A DNA stretch of 64,000 bases from positions 4,068,279 through 4,132,278 of the forward strand of contig CP124756.1 of NCBI GenBank assembly GCA_029972225.1, read 5' to 3'. Under the pieces are notes generated by a model, which worked only from the letters and a program-made list of their open reading frames with translations, made no database searches and was not told the DNA's origin. This document shows positions 17,016-28,372 of the stretch, one piece after another; position 1 is the stretch's first letter, and the number at the start of each line of letters is the position of its first letter. The position numbers and the translations under genes were made by a program. Origin of the DNA: Candidatus Thiothrix putei. Lineage in GTDB: Bacteria > Pseudomonadota > Gammaproteobacteria > Thiotrichales > Thiotrichaceae.

Positions 17016-17750
17016 TTAGCGTGCTTGCAACCAAGCTTCCAATTTGTCAGAACCGCCAATCAGTTCACCGTTAATGAACACTTGCGGAACCATATCCACA
17101 CCAGCGATAGCACGCAGGCTGCGGTTGGTATAATCGCGGTTCAATTCCAGTTCGTCAAAGTCAATTTCCGCATCGTGCAACATGCCTTTGGCTTTCGCAC
17201 AGAATGGGCAACCTTGACGGGTGAATACGGTAACATCCAGTGGTGCTTTTGCATTCGGTGCGATGTAAGCCAGCATGGTATCCGCATCGGAAACTTCAAA
17301 CGGGTCACCCGGTTTGTTTGGCTCAATGAACATTTTTTCCACCACGCCGTCTTTCACCAGCATGGAATAACGCCATGAACGCTTGCCGAAACCGAGGTCG
17401 TTTTTGTCAACCAGCAAACCCATGCCATCCGTGAAGTCACCGTTGCCATCGGGGATAAAGGTAATCTTGTCGGCTTTCTGGTCAACTTTCCACTCGTTCA
17501 TGACGAACGTGTCGTTGACCGACATGCACACGATTTCATCTACGCCCAGCTTTTTGAAGGTATCTGCCAACTGGTTGTAACGTGGCACGTGGGTAGAAGA
17601 GCAAGTCGGGGTAAATGCGCCCGGCAGTGAGAATACGATGACGGTTTTGCCCTTGAATACGTCGTCAGTGGTAACATCCACCCACTCGTGGTTTTGACGG
17701 GTACGGAATGTCACGTTAGGGACGCGCTGACCTTCTTTATTTTCAAACAT
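17016..17750 (-). CDS. Peroxiredoxin-glutaredoxin fusion (hybrid Prx5)
   Basis: 244 residues from ATG 17750, preceded by AGGAG at the right distance; a longer frame to 17777 lacks one. Residues 1-165 are a Prx5-type peroxiredoxin with peroxidatic Cys50 in [15 protein letters not shown]. The C-terminal 75 residues are a glutaredoxin with a C-P-F-C active site and [13 protein letters not shown]. The fusion reduces peroxides directly with glutathione. The downstream gene is gor, which regenerates glutathione. No obvious OxyR site was seen upstream. Confidence 0.93.
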   Translation of the reverse strand: MFENKEGQRVPNVTFRTRQNHEWVDVTTDDVFKGKTVIVFSLPGAFTPTCSSTHVPRYNQLADTFKKLGVDEIVCMSVNDTFVMNEWKVDQKADKITFIPDGNGDFTDGMGLLVDKNDLGFGKRSWRYSMLVKDGVVEKMFIEPNKPGDPFEVSDADTMLAYIAPNAKAPLDVTVFTRQGCPFCAKAKGMLHDAEIDFDELELNRDYTNRSLRAIAGVDMVPQVFINGELIGGSDKLEAWLQAR

Positions 17751-17917
17751 GGGTAGTCTCCTTTTGAGAAAAAACAATTTAACTAATCTTTAACAATCTA
17801 TAAAACTGATTGGAATGGGCGCAGTATAAGCAGATGCTGATGCATTTCCTAGTGGATTGTTTCTAATGTTATGTTCTGTTTATTCGATGAAGATTATCAA
17901 CAAAGGTAGGGCACATC

Positions 17918-19015
17918 ATGAAACACATTGTCGTCGACATCACTGCGCACGGCTTCGGTCATGTAGCACAAACGGCTGCTGTATTGAATGCACTCGATGG
18001 CAGCAACATTCGCCTCACTCTCCGCTCCAGTGCTGCCGAAACCGTGCTACGCGAACGGATTCGCCATCCCTTCACCTTGATTCCTTACCAACAAGATGCA
18101 GGCATGTTAATGCACGATGCGCTGCGGGTAGATACCGCCGCCAGTATGCGCTGGTATACGGATTTTCACGCCACCTATTCCACCCGCAAAACCCAAGCCG
18201 TCATTGAATTAGAAAGACTGCAACCTGACTTGCTGTTTGCCAATGTTCCCTACTTGAGCCTGGATGCGGCTGGGGAGCTAGGAACCCCCGCTATTGCGCT
18301 GTGCTCCCTCAACTGGGCAGACGTATTCCACAGCTATTGCAGCACATTACCGGGCGCGGACAAGATTCGCGACCAAATCCTCCATGCGTATGCGCAAGCT
18401 GAGATCTTTTTGCAACCCACCCCTTCGATGGATATGCACACCATGCTGCATACGCACCCCATTGCACCGATTGCTGCTATCGGTCAGCGTAAGCCTGAGT
18501 GGTTAAGGGAAGCTTCCGGGATGCCCGCTCACACCCGTTTCGTGTTGGTCGCACTGGGTGGTTTGGGCATGGAATACCCCTTAGCACATTGGCCGCAGTT
18601 ACCCGATGTGTGCTGGATTTTTCCAGATACTGCACTAACACAAGCACGCGCTGATTTTATTCCGGCCTCGCTGTTTGGCTTGGATTATGTGGATTTACTC
18701 GCGTCTTGTGATGTTGTCATGACCAAAACCGGCTACGGCACGCAAACAGAAGCGGTAGTGAATCAAGTGCCAACCTTGTGCATTACCCGTCAGGGCTGGC
18801 CAGAAGAACCCAATTTACCCCACTGGCACACGCAACACGGCGAAGTCAGCTTCACCGATTGGCGCACCATTCAAGCCGGTGATTTCGGCAAGCACATCAC
18901 CGCATTACTCGAAACAACTTGGCATAAGCCATTCGTTGTGCCTACGGGTGCACGCGATGCGGCAGCGGTGTTACAACACCAAATATCCCCAATGCCCGCG
19001 ACAGTTCTTGTGTAA
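17918..19015 (+). CDS. GT-B glycosyltransferase-like protein
   Basis: 365 residues. It begins with a Rossmann strand and the H-G-F-G-H-V loop (residues 11-16) typical of MurG/UDP-sugar-type GT-B enzymes. The second domain carries V-L-V-A-L-G-G-L-G and, later, T-K-T-G-Y-G-T-Q-T-E-A, which resembles the nucleotide-sugar-binding region. Substrate and acceptor cannot be deduced. GGTAGGG upstream may serve as the ribosome-binding site. The gene is divergent from the peroxiredoxin operon and followed 56 bases later by a small gene of unknown function. Confidence 0.65.
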   Translation: MKHIVVDITAHGFGHVAQTAAVLNALDGSNIRLTLRSSAAETVLRERIRHPFTLIPYQQDAGMLMHDALRVDTAASMRWYTDFHATYSTRKTQAVIELERLQPDLLFANVPYLSLDAAGELGTPAIALCSLNWADVFHSYCSTLPGADKIRDQILHAYAQAEIFLQPTPSMDMHTMLHTHPIAPIAAIGQRKPEWLREASGMPAHTRFVLVALGGLGMEYPLAHWPQLPDVCWIFPDTALTQARADFIPASLFGLDYVDLLASCDVVMTKTGYGTQTEAVVNQVPTLCITRQGWPEEPNLPHWHTQHGEVSFTDWRTIQAGDFGKHITALLETTWHKPFVVPTGARDAAAVLQHQISPMPATVLV

Positions 19016-19071
19016 GCGGCTATATTGGTTTAATTAAATACCTTAAATTTCCATCACAAGAGGAGTGAGCT

Positions 19072-19305
19072 ATGCAAGACGGTATTATACAAGACAGTAT
19101 GAAAGGCATTGCTAATATTGCCGACAACCCTTACAAGCACTTACAAAAAATTGCAGGGGAACTGGATAGCTACGACACCCGTGACAAGATTGACCGGGTG
19201 TTAGATGAGCTGGATTTTATCCATGAATTAATTGACCCGGAAGCGCAGCCGATGGTGTCACAAGTCACCAAGACCCTGATGGAACGTTACCGCGCTCTCG
19301 CCTAA
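19072..19305 (+). CDS. Small helical protein of unknown function
   Basis: 77 residues with a strong ribosome-binding site (AGAGGAGTG). The sequence is acidic and helical (DNPYKHLQKIAGEL, then KIDRVLDELDFIHELID, then VTKTLMERYRAL), with no signal peptide or membrane span. No family was recognised. The TAA stop at 19303-19305 lies exactly at the left edge of an ISAzo13 element, and the same TAA occurs at its right edge, so the insertion spared the reading frame. Confidence 0.6.
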   Translation: MQDGIIQDSMKGIANIADNPYKHLQKIAGELDSYDTRDKIDRVLDELDFIHELIDPEAQPMVSQVTKTLMERYRALA

Positions 19306-20641
19306 GGAACTGTCCCGAAATAACTTCCCGAAATCAGGGGGACTGAGGGGTAGCGGAGTAGTTCCATTTTGGCAGGAAGTCATCGAACTGGATGGTCATG
19401 TTATCCTTGAACGCTTGGGTATACTTGCGCCCGGTTTCAAAAACTTTACTGATGATGCGGACAGCGACCTTCAAGCCAGTGGTGGTTTCCGTTTTTGCCA
19501 TGTAGTGTTTGGCGGTTTCGACCGTTTCCAACGGCACACCCCGGCAGGCACGGGTCACATGGGGGAACAGTCGGTGTTCAATCGGGTTGTATTTGGAGCA
19601 ATAGGGCGGGTAGTGGGCGATGCGTATTGTCAGGTTCAGGCTGTCCGCCAATGCCTGCAAGTCTTGCTTGAACAGGTACGCAGAGGAACTGTTGCTGCCA
19701 CCACCGTCACATAAGACCAACAGCTCGTCAGCTTCGGGGTAGTTGGGTTTCCCTTGCTCACGCCACCATAAGCCAAGGCTTTCGCAGGCAAACTCGGTGG
19801 TGTCGTGGCTGGTGTTCAGGTGCAGTGCCGCTTCGTTGCGGGCAAGGTCGTAGATGCCGTGGGGGATCACCTGACCATTGCCATAGCTGGGGAAGTCATG
19901 GTCATTGACCTCCGTGGGTTCGACGGCATCCGTTACCCCTTCACGGTAAAAGTTGCCCAGCAGTTCCTTCTTTTTGGTGTCAATGCTGATCACGGGTTTG
20001 CCTGCTTGCAGGTAGGTTTGTTTGAGTTGGGCAATCTTTTCAAACTGGGCATTACGGTCAGCGTGTTGCCCCATGGTGCGTTTCTTCTGGGGCTTGCGGC
20101 GGCGGTAGCCGTGCTCCCGTAATAGGCGCGACACCACGTTTTTCCCAGCCGATGTCCCCAATGCCTGCACCCGCCGGGCAATCTGCCGACGTGACAGGTT
20201 CGTCCATTTCACCGCCTCCCGCATGGGGTCGCCTGCCGTATGATCCTTTAAAACTTGGCGAAAATGGTCATCCAATTGCAGGTGCGTAGCGTTCAGCCGT
20301 TTGCGCCCGCCCCTTTTTTTCGCTGCCTTACGGTGGGCAAGCCATCTTCCGATTCCAACTCCGTCAACCCGTGGTGGATGGTTTTGGGGTCACAGTCCAA
20401 TAACCGGGAAATGTAGTCCTGCCCCCCATGCCCAAGCCGGACGGCTTCCACGGCGGCGTAGCGGCGGCGGTCACGCTCATTGAGCGATTGGTAGAACCGC
20501 TGCATTTGTTTTTCTATGGCTGATGGGTAAACATCCATTGGCTCATCCTCGGTGTTGATTGGCATTACTTGGCATTACAAGGGGCTATCTTCCCCCTTTC
20601 GCTGTCAGCAGAAAAGAGGGAAGTTATTTCGGGACAGTTCC
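19306..20641 (-). mobile_element. ISAzo13-family element
   Basis: 1336 bp bounded by perfect 24-bp inverted repeats (19306-19329 and 20618-20641, starting GGAACTGTCCC). TAA flanks both ends (19303-19305, 20642-20644) and may be the target duplication. The left neighbour is an intact small gene, the right neighbour the tail of an IS66 transposase, so the site was already a junction of unrelated DNA. Confidence 0.85.
19334..20565 (-). CDS. ISAzo13 transposase (two frames, -1 frameshift)
   Basis: The first frame (20293-20565) is a helix-turn-helix segment ending in R-Q-R-K-K. The second (ending 19334) is the catalytic part, with D in VISIDTKKKE, D in LLVLCDGGGSNSS and E in YNPIEH. The AAAAAAAGGGG run (minus strand, about 20310-20320) allows a -1 shift that reads G-G-R-K-R-L-N-A-T-H and joins the frames into one protein of about 410 residues, the usual family length. 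Programmed frameshifting is inferred from the slippery run. Confidence 0.8.
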
Positions 20642-20806
20642 TAACCCGTATGTCTATCTGATGGATGTTCTGTTGCGCGTTAGTGAGCATCCCGCTTCTC
20701 AGGTACAAGATCTTACGCCAAGATGTTGGAAACAACAGTTTGCGGATAAGCCATTGCGCTCGGATTTGTTTGCGGATGTCAACGACGGGCTAGAATGACC
20801 GTTTAC
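20642..20806 (+). mobile_element. IS66-family end fragment (tnpC 3' end)
   Basis: About 165 bp encoding the last 51 residues of an IS66 TnpC (NPYVYLMDVLLRV ... DVNDGLE, stop at 20798) and the terminal GTTTAC end of the element at 20806. It is nearly identical, inverted, to the tnpC end of the full IS66 at 22474-24847. The rest of this copy is missing, cut at the ISAzo13 junction. Confidence 0.8.
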
Positions 20807-21190
20807 GCATATTCTGGTGGACACCCTAGGCAACCTGCTTCATGTGAGCGTCCATGCCGCCAACCGCAGTGATACCAAAGCGGCAGACCCGGTTCTGGCG
20901 AGGGGTCTCGAAAAGTACCCCTCTATCAAAGCCTTTTCAGGTGATGCCGGTTATGGCGGCACGGCGGTCACGTTTGTGGATGAGACCCTAGGACTGGTGC
21001 TGCACATCTCCAGAAAAATCAAGGATGGCTGGGCTGGGCTGTCCTACCCAAGCGCTGGATCGTGGAGAGGACATTTGTCTGGTTGGGCAACTTCAGACGA
21101 CTGACCAAAGATTTTGAAATCCTCACAGGAACAGCGGAGAACATGGTGCGGATTGCCATGCTGAAAATAACACTTGCGAAATGCGTTTAA
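20807..21190 (+). pseudogene. IS5-like transposase C-terminal remnant with frameshift
   Basis: The frame beginning HILVDTLGNLLHVSVH matches the catalytic region of IS5-group DDE transposases, running through A-F-S-G-D-A-G-Y. A one-base shift near 21045 then moves the reading to [19 protein letters not shown] (with the catalytic Glu), ending at TAA 21188-21190. The 5' half is lost where the IS66 fragment ends. Non-functional. Confidence 0.7.
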
Positions 21191-21287
21191 GCTTTTGCCA
21201 GACAGCTTCTAAAGTCATCTATGAACAGGCATGATGATCAAAAATCAAATAGATCGTTCATGCTTGTTTCTCAATCAGAAAAGATTT

Positions 21288-21605
21288 CTATCGGGCAACA
21301 TAAAAACCACCTGACGAACAGGCCGCTCGTGAACTAAAGTCAGCACATGGACTAAGAATAACTTGATCAGACCAACCGTTTAATGTGGTTGGTTGAAAAT
21401 TTTTGTTGACGCGCCATGCTTTGCATTTGTTAGTACCATCTCTGCAAACTCGCCATTCACCTCGTACATTCGAAGCTTCAGCCTGAGACAGTACTTGCAC
21501 TGAATCAGATGACACGGCAGAAAGAACATCTGGTAGAGCATCCTCAGCATTTACTGGCAATGCACTAAACATGAAAATCATGGAAATAGTTGCTAACTTA
21601 AACAT
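21288..21605 (-). CDS. Small secreted four-cysteine protein, bacteriocin-leader-like motif
   Basis: 105 residues; the ATG at 21605 is preceded by AAGGAG. Residues 1-20 are a signal peptide ending P-V-N-A. Residues 36-49 (VQVLSQAEASNVRG) resemble the L-S-x-x-E-x-x-x-V-x-G leader motif of small peptide bacteriocins, although here it follows a Sec signal. The remaining ~56 residues contain Cys54, Cys61, Cys87 and Cys96 and several aromatic residues, fitting a disulfide-stabilised extracellular protein. No family was recognised. It lies alone between IS remnants, inside a segment flanked by inverted IS66 ends. A genuine gene is likely because of the signal peptide and ribosome-binding site. Confidence 0.6.
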   Translation of the reverse strand: MFKLATISMIFMFSALPVNAEDALPDVLSAVSSDSVQVLSQAEASNVRGEWRVCRDGTNKCKAWRVNKNFQPTTLNGWSDQVILSPCADFSSRAACSSGGFYVAR

Positions 21606-21752
21606 AATTATAACACTCCTTATTTATGGCTAACTTACGCGTTTGCTGGTCAATTAAAATCAGACTAGCTGGAATTAATGTTACTTTTAAATATGAGAAT
21701 AAATCAAATTACAAAAAATTATTTTTTTAAAAAATTATTTTTATTGATAGGC

Positions 21753-22473
21753 GAATTCGTATCATAAGTGCATAGCCCGTTAATCGAGGCGGGATGCGGT
21801 TTTCCTCATCAGGTCAGAGGCAAAATGTGGTAAAAAGCATCCCGAAAAACCACTGACAGGAGAGCTTCATGGCTTACACACACCTTACCTCTGAGGAGAG
21901 GCATTATATCGAAACCCGGCACAAGATGAAGGAATCGACGGCAACAATCGCGTTAACCTTGGGGCGCAGTCAATCGACGATCAGTCGTGAACTGACCCGC
22001 AACCGAGGGCAACGCGGCTATCGGCACAAGCAAGCGCACGCCAAAGCGCAACAACGCCATGCGGACAAGCCCAAAGCGGTCAAGTTGACCCCGGAACTGG
22101 CGGTCAGCATTGATACGCTGCTGGAACAGCAATGGAGTCCTGAGCAGATCAGCGGTCGACTGAAAGCGGAAGGCAAAACGACTATTTGCCATGAAGCCAT
22201 CTACCAGCATGTACTCAGGGACAAGCGTGCGGGCGGCAAGCTGTACCTGAACCTGCGCCGCCATACGAAGAAATACCGCCAGCGTTACGGCAGTCAAACG
22301 GGCAGCGTCAAAGGCATCCCCAACCGGGTGGACATTGACGAACGCCCAGCGGTAGCCAACCAGCGTGAACGGCTCGGTGACTGGGAAGCCGACACCATGA
22401 TCGGCAAGGGACACCAAGGCGCACTGGTGACACTGGATGAACGCAAATCCAAGCTACGCCTAGCTTTTCCAGA
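21753..22473 (+). mobile_element. IS30-family element, truncated
   Basis: It starts with the same terminal sequence as the complete IS30 at 37820-38935 (GAATTCGTATCATAAGTGC) and breaks off where IS66 begins (22474). The transposase frame starts at ATG 21869 with a GACAGGAGAG ribosome-binding site and covers the first ~200 of 331 residues: the N-terminal helix-turn-helix and the start of the DDE domain. The remaining third is absent from the other side of IS66, so sequence was deleted. It cannot encode an active enzyme. Confidence 0.85.
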
Positions 22474-22481
22474 GTAAACGG

Positions 22482-24101
22482 TCATTCTAGCCCGTCGTTG
22501 ATATCCGCAAACAAATCCGAGCGCAATGGCTTATCCGCAAACCGTTGTTTCCAACATCTTGGCGTAAGGTCTTGCACCTGAGAAGCGGGATGCTCACTAA
22601 CGCGCAACAGAACATCCATCAGATAGACATACGGGTTAATGTCATGCAGGCGGCAGGTGGTGATCAGGCTTTGGATGATGCCCACGTGTTCCGCGCCGAG
22701 TTCTGTCCAGCAGAACAACCAGTTTTTCCTGCCCATGGGGATGGGCCGCAGGGCGCGTTCGATGTGGTTGGTATCCATTGGCACGTCGGGATCTTCCAGA
22801 AACACGCGCAGTTCGTGTTCGCGGCGGATGACATAACCAAGGGCTTTGGTCAGCGGGTTGGAGGGGATTAAATCGGTACGTTGTAATTGGGTTTGGCACC
22901 ATTCAAAGAACTGGTCGACCAACGGCTTGCTGTGGGTGAGGCGGTAGGTACGTTTGGCTTCCCCGTCGAGTTTTTTCTCGTTAATCTGGGCTTCGTGCTG
23001 ATAGAGTGCCGCGATAGTGTCAAGGGCTTGGCGTACTGCTTGTGGTTCAGCGGTTTCGGCGGCAATGAAGGTGCGACGGCTGTGTACCCAGCATTGGGCA
23101 TGGGTAATCTTGTCATTGGCGTTGACGTAACTGGCATAAGCACGGTAACCGTCGCTGAGCAGTGTGCCGCTGAACTGTTGGCGAAGAGTCTTTTCAATGT
23201 GTTGCCGCCCACGGCTGGCGGAGAAGGTGAAGACGATTTCGTCCTGATCCCCGTACAGCGGCCAGAAGTAGCCTTGCTTCATCTTGCCGTTGCCTGCGGG
23301 GCTGGCTTTGATGGGGGTTTCGTCCATCGCCAGCAGCTTGCTTTGCAGTACACTGGCGAGTTGCGCTTCGGCAATGGGTTTGAGCAGGTCGATGGCACGT
23401 TTCACCGCATTGGTCAGCGTCGTGCGGCTGAGGGTGATCCCCGCTTGGGTCAGGCGTTGGTGCTGGCGGTACAACGGCAGGTGGTACTGGAACTTGTCCA
23501 CCAACATCCCCACCAAAAAGCTGACATCGGTGACACTACGTTCCAGCACGTTGGCGGGTGCAGGGCTGGGAAGTGGTGGGTTGCTGAGCGAAGCCGAAGC
23601 ACTGCCCTTACGTTTGATGACCGGGCGCTCGTATTGCAGGATGAGGTAGCTGGCAGGGCGTTGCGCCACCCGATGGGTCACCTGGGTGCCGATCACCTCA
23701 TACTGGTCAGCCTCTTCCCCCTGAAGTTCCGGCGGGGTGAGGTGAATCACCTTGACCGGGACATCGGCGGTAAAGCGTAACCCGCTGTCATTCACGCAGT
23801 CATCCGGGCGCAGCTTGGGGGCTTTACCGCGTTGGTAGGTGACGGTAATGCTTTCACCCTCGGGTGCGGCAACCGGGGCGGCGGCGGGGGCAAACAACGG
23901 CAACTGCGCCACCGGTATCTCAACCGGACGCTTTTCCGATTTGCTGCCAAAGACATGTTGCCTGAACCACGCCAATTGGCGTTTCAATTCAGCTATATCC
24001 TGTTTCAGGGCAGCATTTTCCTCACGCAACGCCAGCATTTCCGCCACAATCGGCGGCATGGGAACGCTGGTGTCAGACGGGGTGGATGGCTTTAAAATCA
24101 T
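22482..24101 (-). CDS. tnpC: IS66 transposase TnpC
   Basis: 539 residues, full length. An N-terminal coiled coil (LREENAALKQDIAELKRQL) is followed by the IS66 zinc-binding/DUF region, then the DDE domain: L-L-A-M-D-E-T-P-I-K, L-L-S-D-G-Y-R-A-Y, and the acidic residue near D-T-N-H-I-E-R-A-L-R-P. The C-terminal D-I-N-P-Y-V-Y-L-M-D-V-L-L is the family tail. It is the catalytic subunit for IS66 transposition. It overlaps tnpB by 4 bases. Confidence 0.93.
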   Translation of the reverse strand: MILKPSTPSDTSVPMPPIVAEMLALREENAALKQDIAELKRQLAWFRQHVFGSKSEKRPVEIPVAQLPLFAPAAAPVAAPEGESITVTYQRGKAPKLRPDDCVNDSGLRFTADVPVKVIHLTPPELQGEEADQYEVIGTQVTHRVAQRPASYLILQYERPVIKRKGSASASLSNPPLPSPAPANVLERSVTDVSFLVGMLVDKFQYHLPLYRQHQRLTQAGITLSRTTLTNAVKRAIDLLKPIAEAQLASVLQSKLLAMDETPIKASPAGNGKMKQGYFWPLYGDQDEIVFTFSASRGRQHIEKTLRQQFSGTLLSDGYRAYASYVNANDKITHAQCWVHSRRTFIAAETAEPQAVRQALDTIAALYQHEAQINEKKLDGEAKRTYRLTHSKPLVDQFFEWCQTQLQRTDLIPSNPLTKALGYVIRREHELRVFLEDPDVPMDTNHIERALRPIPMGRKNWLFCWTELGAEHVGIIQSLITTCRLHDINPYVYLMDVLLRVSEHPASQVQDLTPRCWKQRFADKPLRSDLFADINDGLE

Positions 24102-24472
24102 GGGCTTATTGTACCAGAATGTGGCTGCACAGGATACTGGTAACGCTTGAATTGTCTGGATTTTTGCACCTCAATGCCCGCCAAAATCAACTGCAAATCC
24201 GTCCGGGTCAGTTCGCGCTGCCCGCTGGTTGTCGGCTGCACCCGGTATTGGCCCTGCTCCAGGCGTTGGCTCCATAAGCAATAGCCGCTGGGTTCAAAAT
24301 AGAGGATCTTCATCTGGGTTTTACGTAGGTTCACAAACACGAAATAATGCCCACTCAGGGGATTTTGCCCTAACTGGTTTTTCACCAAAGCGGTCAGCCC
24401 CGTAAAGCTTTTGCGCATGTCGGTGGCTTGGGTGCATAGCCAGATGCGGGCGGTGGCTGCGGGGGCAAACAT
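24098..24472 (-). CDS. tnpB: IS66 accessory protein TnpB
   Basis: 124 residues, the usual IS66 Orf2 (unrelated to the RNA-guided TnpB at 34308). Typical sequence: IWLCTQATDMRKSFTGL near residue 10, then HYFVFVNLRKTQMKILYFE. It is required for IS66 transposition but its biochemical role is unclear. It overlaps tnpC by 4 bases and adjoins tnpA at 24472. Confidence 0.92.
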   Translation of the reverse strand: MFAPAATARIWLCTQATDMRKSFTGLTALVKNQLGQNPLSGHYFVFVNLRKTQMKILYFEPSGYCLWSQRLEQGQYRVQPTTSGQRELTRTDLQLILAGIEVQKSRQFKRYQYPVQPHSGTISP

Positions 24473-24762
24473 CAGCGTTGGCTCAGGCGTAGTTCAACAC
24501 CATTCCCCAAACTCAGCACAATGTGCCAGCCTTGCCCCAGCGCGGCATGACCCGCCGATAATGCTCCCAAGTCGATGAAGGTATTGGCGGGAACGGCTGG
24601 TTCCTCCACGCCATCTGCGGAGCGTAGACGCTGCCGCCATTGGCAAAAACTGGCGTAACCGATACTGTGCTGTTCACAAAATGCCGGGGCGGATAAGCCG
24701 CTGGCTTGCCATTGGCTAATGAGGGTTTGCCATTCGCTGGCGCGGCGGTGAGGGCGTTTCAT
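24472..24762 (-). CDS. tnpA: IS66 accessory protein TnpA
   Basis: 96 residues, helix-turn-helix Orf1 of IS66 (EWQTLISQWQASGLSAPAFCEQHSI, then FCQWRQRLR). Its last base overlaps the tnpB start. It probably binds the element ends. Confidence 0.88.
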   Translation of the reverse strand: MKRPHRRASEWQTLISQWQASGLSAPAFCEQHSIGYASFCQWRQRLRSADGVEEPAVPANTFIDLGALSAGHAALGQGWHIVLSLGNGVELRLSQR

Positions 24763-24824
24763 TGAGGTTTCCTTCGGTTGTTCAGGTTGGAAACCAGTTT
24801 AGGACGTGGAAATCGCGAGGGCTA

Positions 24825-26518
<1,694 letters not shown>

Positions 26519-26676
26519 CGGATAAGCCGCTGGCTTGCCATTGGCTGATGAGGGTTTGCCATTCGCTGGCGCGGCGGTGAGGGCGTTTCATTGAGGTTTC
26601 CTTCGGTTGTTCAGGTTGGAAACCAGTTTAGGACGTGGAAATCGCGAGGGCTAGACGTGCTGAAATGGTCGCTTAC
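26519..26676 (-). mobile_element. IS66 end fragment (tnpA 5' end)
   Basis: 158 bp equal to 24690-24847 of the full IS66 (one visible difference, ggctgatgag versus ggctaatgag), ending in the same GCTTAC terminus. It forms a direct repeat with the IS66 right end, enclosing the P-type ATPase fragment and ISKra4 copy A. Confidence 0.85.
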
Positions 26677-27107
26677 GACGCACCCGGATTGAAACCTTGT
26701 TTGATGCCCTGAAAAATACCATGGGCGCATTCCGCTTCCACTTCTGGAGCCGTTACCTGCCGCGCCATTCCCGGCGACCTACCGCCAATCGGCATCTCAA
26801 AGCCCCCCAAGCACAGCACCTCCCCACGGTGGTGGCCTGCTGGCAGGCAATGGAAACCTTTGTGTTGTGTGCCTGCATCGCCACCGGTTTGCTGCAACTG
26901 TTTTCCCTCAAGTACCATGAGGGGCTGTGGAAGCAGCAGGTCTTGTATTTGCGCACCCGTTCCCGTGAATTGCCTTCCGAGAACACCGTGCGACAGATTT
27001 TGGCACCACTACTGGCACGGCAATTACTGCGCTCTCCCCCCAAAGCCTTCTGGTGGCGAATTAACGCGGCTGTCAACGGCGATGAGGAGGATGAAGGGCA
27101 AACATGA
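26677..27107 (+). pseudogene. Transposase C-terminal remnant, family unclear
   Basis: 143 codons open from the IS66 edge to TGA 27105-27107. It begins RTRIETLFDALKNTMGAF, which fits the last catalytic Glu region of a DDE transposase (R-x-R-I-E-x-x-F), and continues with a helical, basic tail. The 5' part with the two catalytic Asp residues is missing. No exact family is assigned. Confidence 0.55.
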
Positions 27108-27331
27108 ACCGCTAACAGCGGGAAAATAACTATAATCAAGGGGTTAAAACAGCAGTTCAGTAAGGCTGCTGCCTAACATCATGCTTGGTTTTGGGGGAAT
27201 GTCACGACTGTTGAGTACTGAAAAATCGTGACTTTTAGTGTGCCAATCACAGTAAAATCCTGCCTGAAGTCGCCAACATAAAAGTTGTGAGCGGTCTTAA
27301 AGAAATGACTAACGGCAACTATGCGCATACA

Positions 27332-27357
27332 AAAACGCCCGCATCAGCGGGCGTTTT
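27332..27357. terminator. Rho-independent terminator of soeABC
   Basis: An 11-bp stem AAAACGCCCGC/GCGGGCGTTTT with the loop ATCA, 25 bases past the soeC stop, with T-rich sequence on either strand. It should end the minus-strand soe transcript and could also stop leftover transcription from the IS side. The 27108-27331 stretch holds a weak inverted repeat (GTCACGA/TCGTGAC, 27201-27232) but no gene that I can support. Confidence 0.8.
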
Positions 27358-27381
27358 CACCATCACTCACCACCAAGCCAC

Positions 27382-28359
27382 TTACGTCGCCTGATAGTAA
27401 AGATTCTGCGGATGGTTTGCCTGTGCGAAGAAGAACCAGCGTTCTGCCAGCAAGCCCACGTACTGAATCAACGCCGCCGCCAGCAACACCACCGCAAACT
27501 GATTCGACCAACCAATCACCACCAGCGTCACCGGCACAATAAATGCCATGATCAAGAAAAACACCTTGATCCCTTGCATGAATTGCAGGCTTTTATGATG
27601 GAAAAACTCACGGGTATTGAACGAGCCGCCCATTGCCCCTTGTGAAATCTGGGTAATCTTCGGGTGACGTACCCCAATGGCGGTGCAAGCCGCGCTCTTA
27701 CGCTTAATTCGCCCATTACGGCGCAACGCAAACATACGGCTCACAAACCCCAGCAAGGTAAACACCAACGCCCACAAGGCATACGCATCCACCAGCGTGC
27801 TACAGTAATACGCACTCAGCGCGGCAGCCAACGAAAACCCCGAAGCCAAACCCAACAGCGTGTAGTTCACAATCGTCAACGGCGTTGCCCATTCCTGAAT
27901 GAACTTAATCGCCGCGTAAATCATCCCCGTGCAAATATACAGCAAGAACGCTAACACACCCGCGACCAAACCCACCAACAAGGTCAGTTTGACCTCCACC
28001 GTCCCTGCGGTAAAGATAACCGGATCAATTCCCAAATAGTGCAACGCGCCCCAGATGAACGCCGTCCCCGCAAACGCTGGCAACACAATCACTTCACGCG
28101 CCAACCAGGAAGTCCGCCACATGGTCGCCGCTCGCCACGCCCGCTCTGGTCTTCCCAAATGGAAAAACGAGGCAAACAAACCCAACGCCATCAACACCGT
28201 CACGATGACCGTGCCAGCAATGTACAACGCTTGCGGCGACATGGCATCACCCACCACCCCAAACGTGTTGTAAACCTGACCCGTATACAGCGCCAGAAAC
28301 AAGCCCTGACCCGCACCAATCAATGTGGTCAAAAAAATGACCGAAAAAGCAGGATGCAT
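27382..28359 (-). CDS. soeC: Sulfite dehydrogenase membrane anchor SoeC
   Basis: 325 residues from ATG 28359, preceded by AAGGAG. About eight membrane spans; the family is DmsC/NrfD-like (MHPAFSVIFLTTLIGAGQG, and a G-L-A-S-G-F-S-L span). It anchors the SoeAB enzyme to the cytoplasmic face of the inner membrane and passes electrons to quinone. It follows soeB by 13 bases. The assignment as SoeC rather than another DmsC-type subunit rests on the whole operon and the sulfur-oxidiser context. Confidence 0.82.
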   Translation of the reverse strand: MHPAFSVIFLTTLIGAGQGLFLALYTGQVYNTFGVVGDAMSPQALYIAGTVIVTVLMALGLFASFFHLGRPERAWRAATMWRTSWLAREVIVLPAFAGTAFIWGALHYLGIDPVIFTAGTVEVKLTLLVGLVAGVLAFLLYICTGMIYAAIKFIQEWATPLTIVNYTLLGLASGFSLAAALSAYYCSTLVDAYALWALVFTLLGFVSRMFALRRNGRIKRKSAACTAIGVRHPKITQISQGAMGGSFNTREFFHHKSLQFMQGIKVFFLIMAFIVPVTLVVIGWSNQFAVVLLAAALIQYVGLLAERWFFFAQANHPQNLYYQAT

Positions 28360-28372
28360 AAATCCAATCTCC

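Noticed and set aside
27201..27232. GTCACGA/TCGTGAC inverted repeat as a terminator
   Set aside because: Only 7-base arms with an 18-base loop; too weak to call as a terminator.
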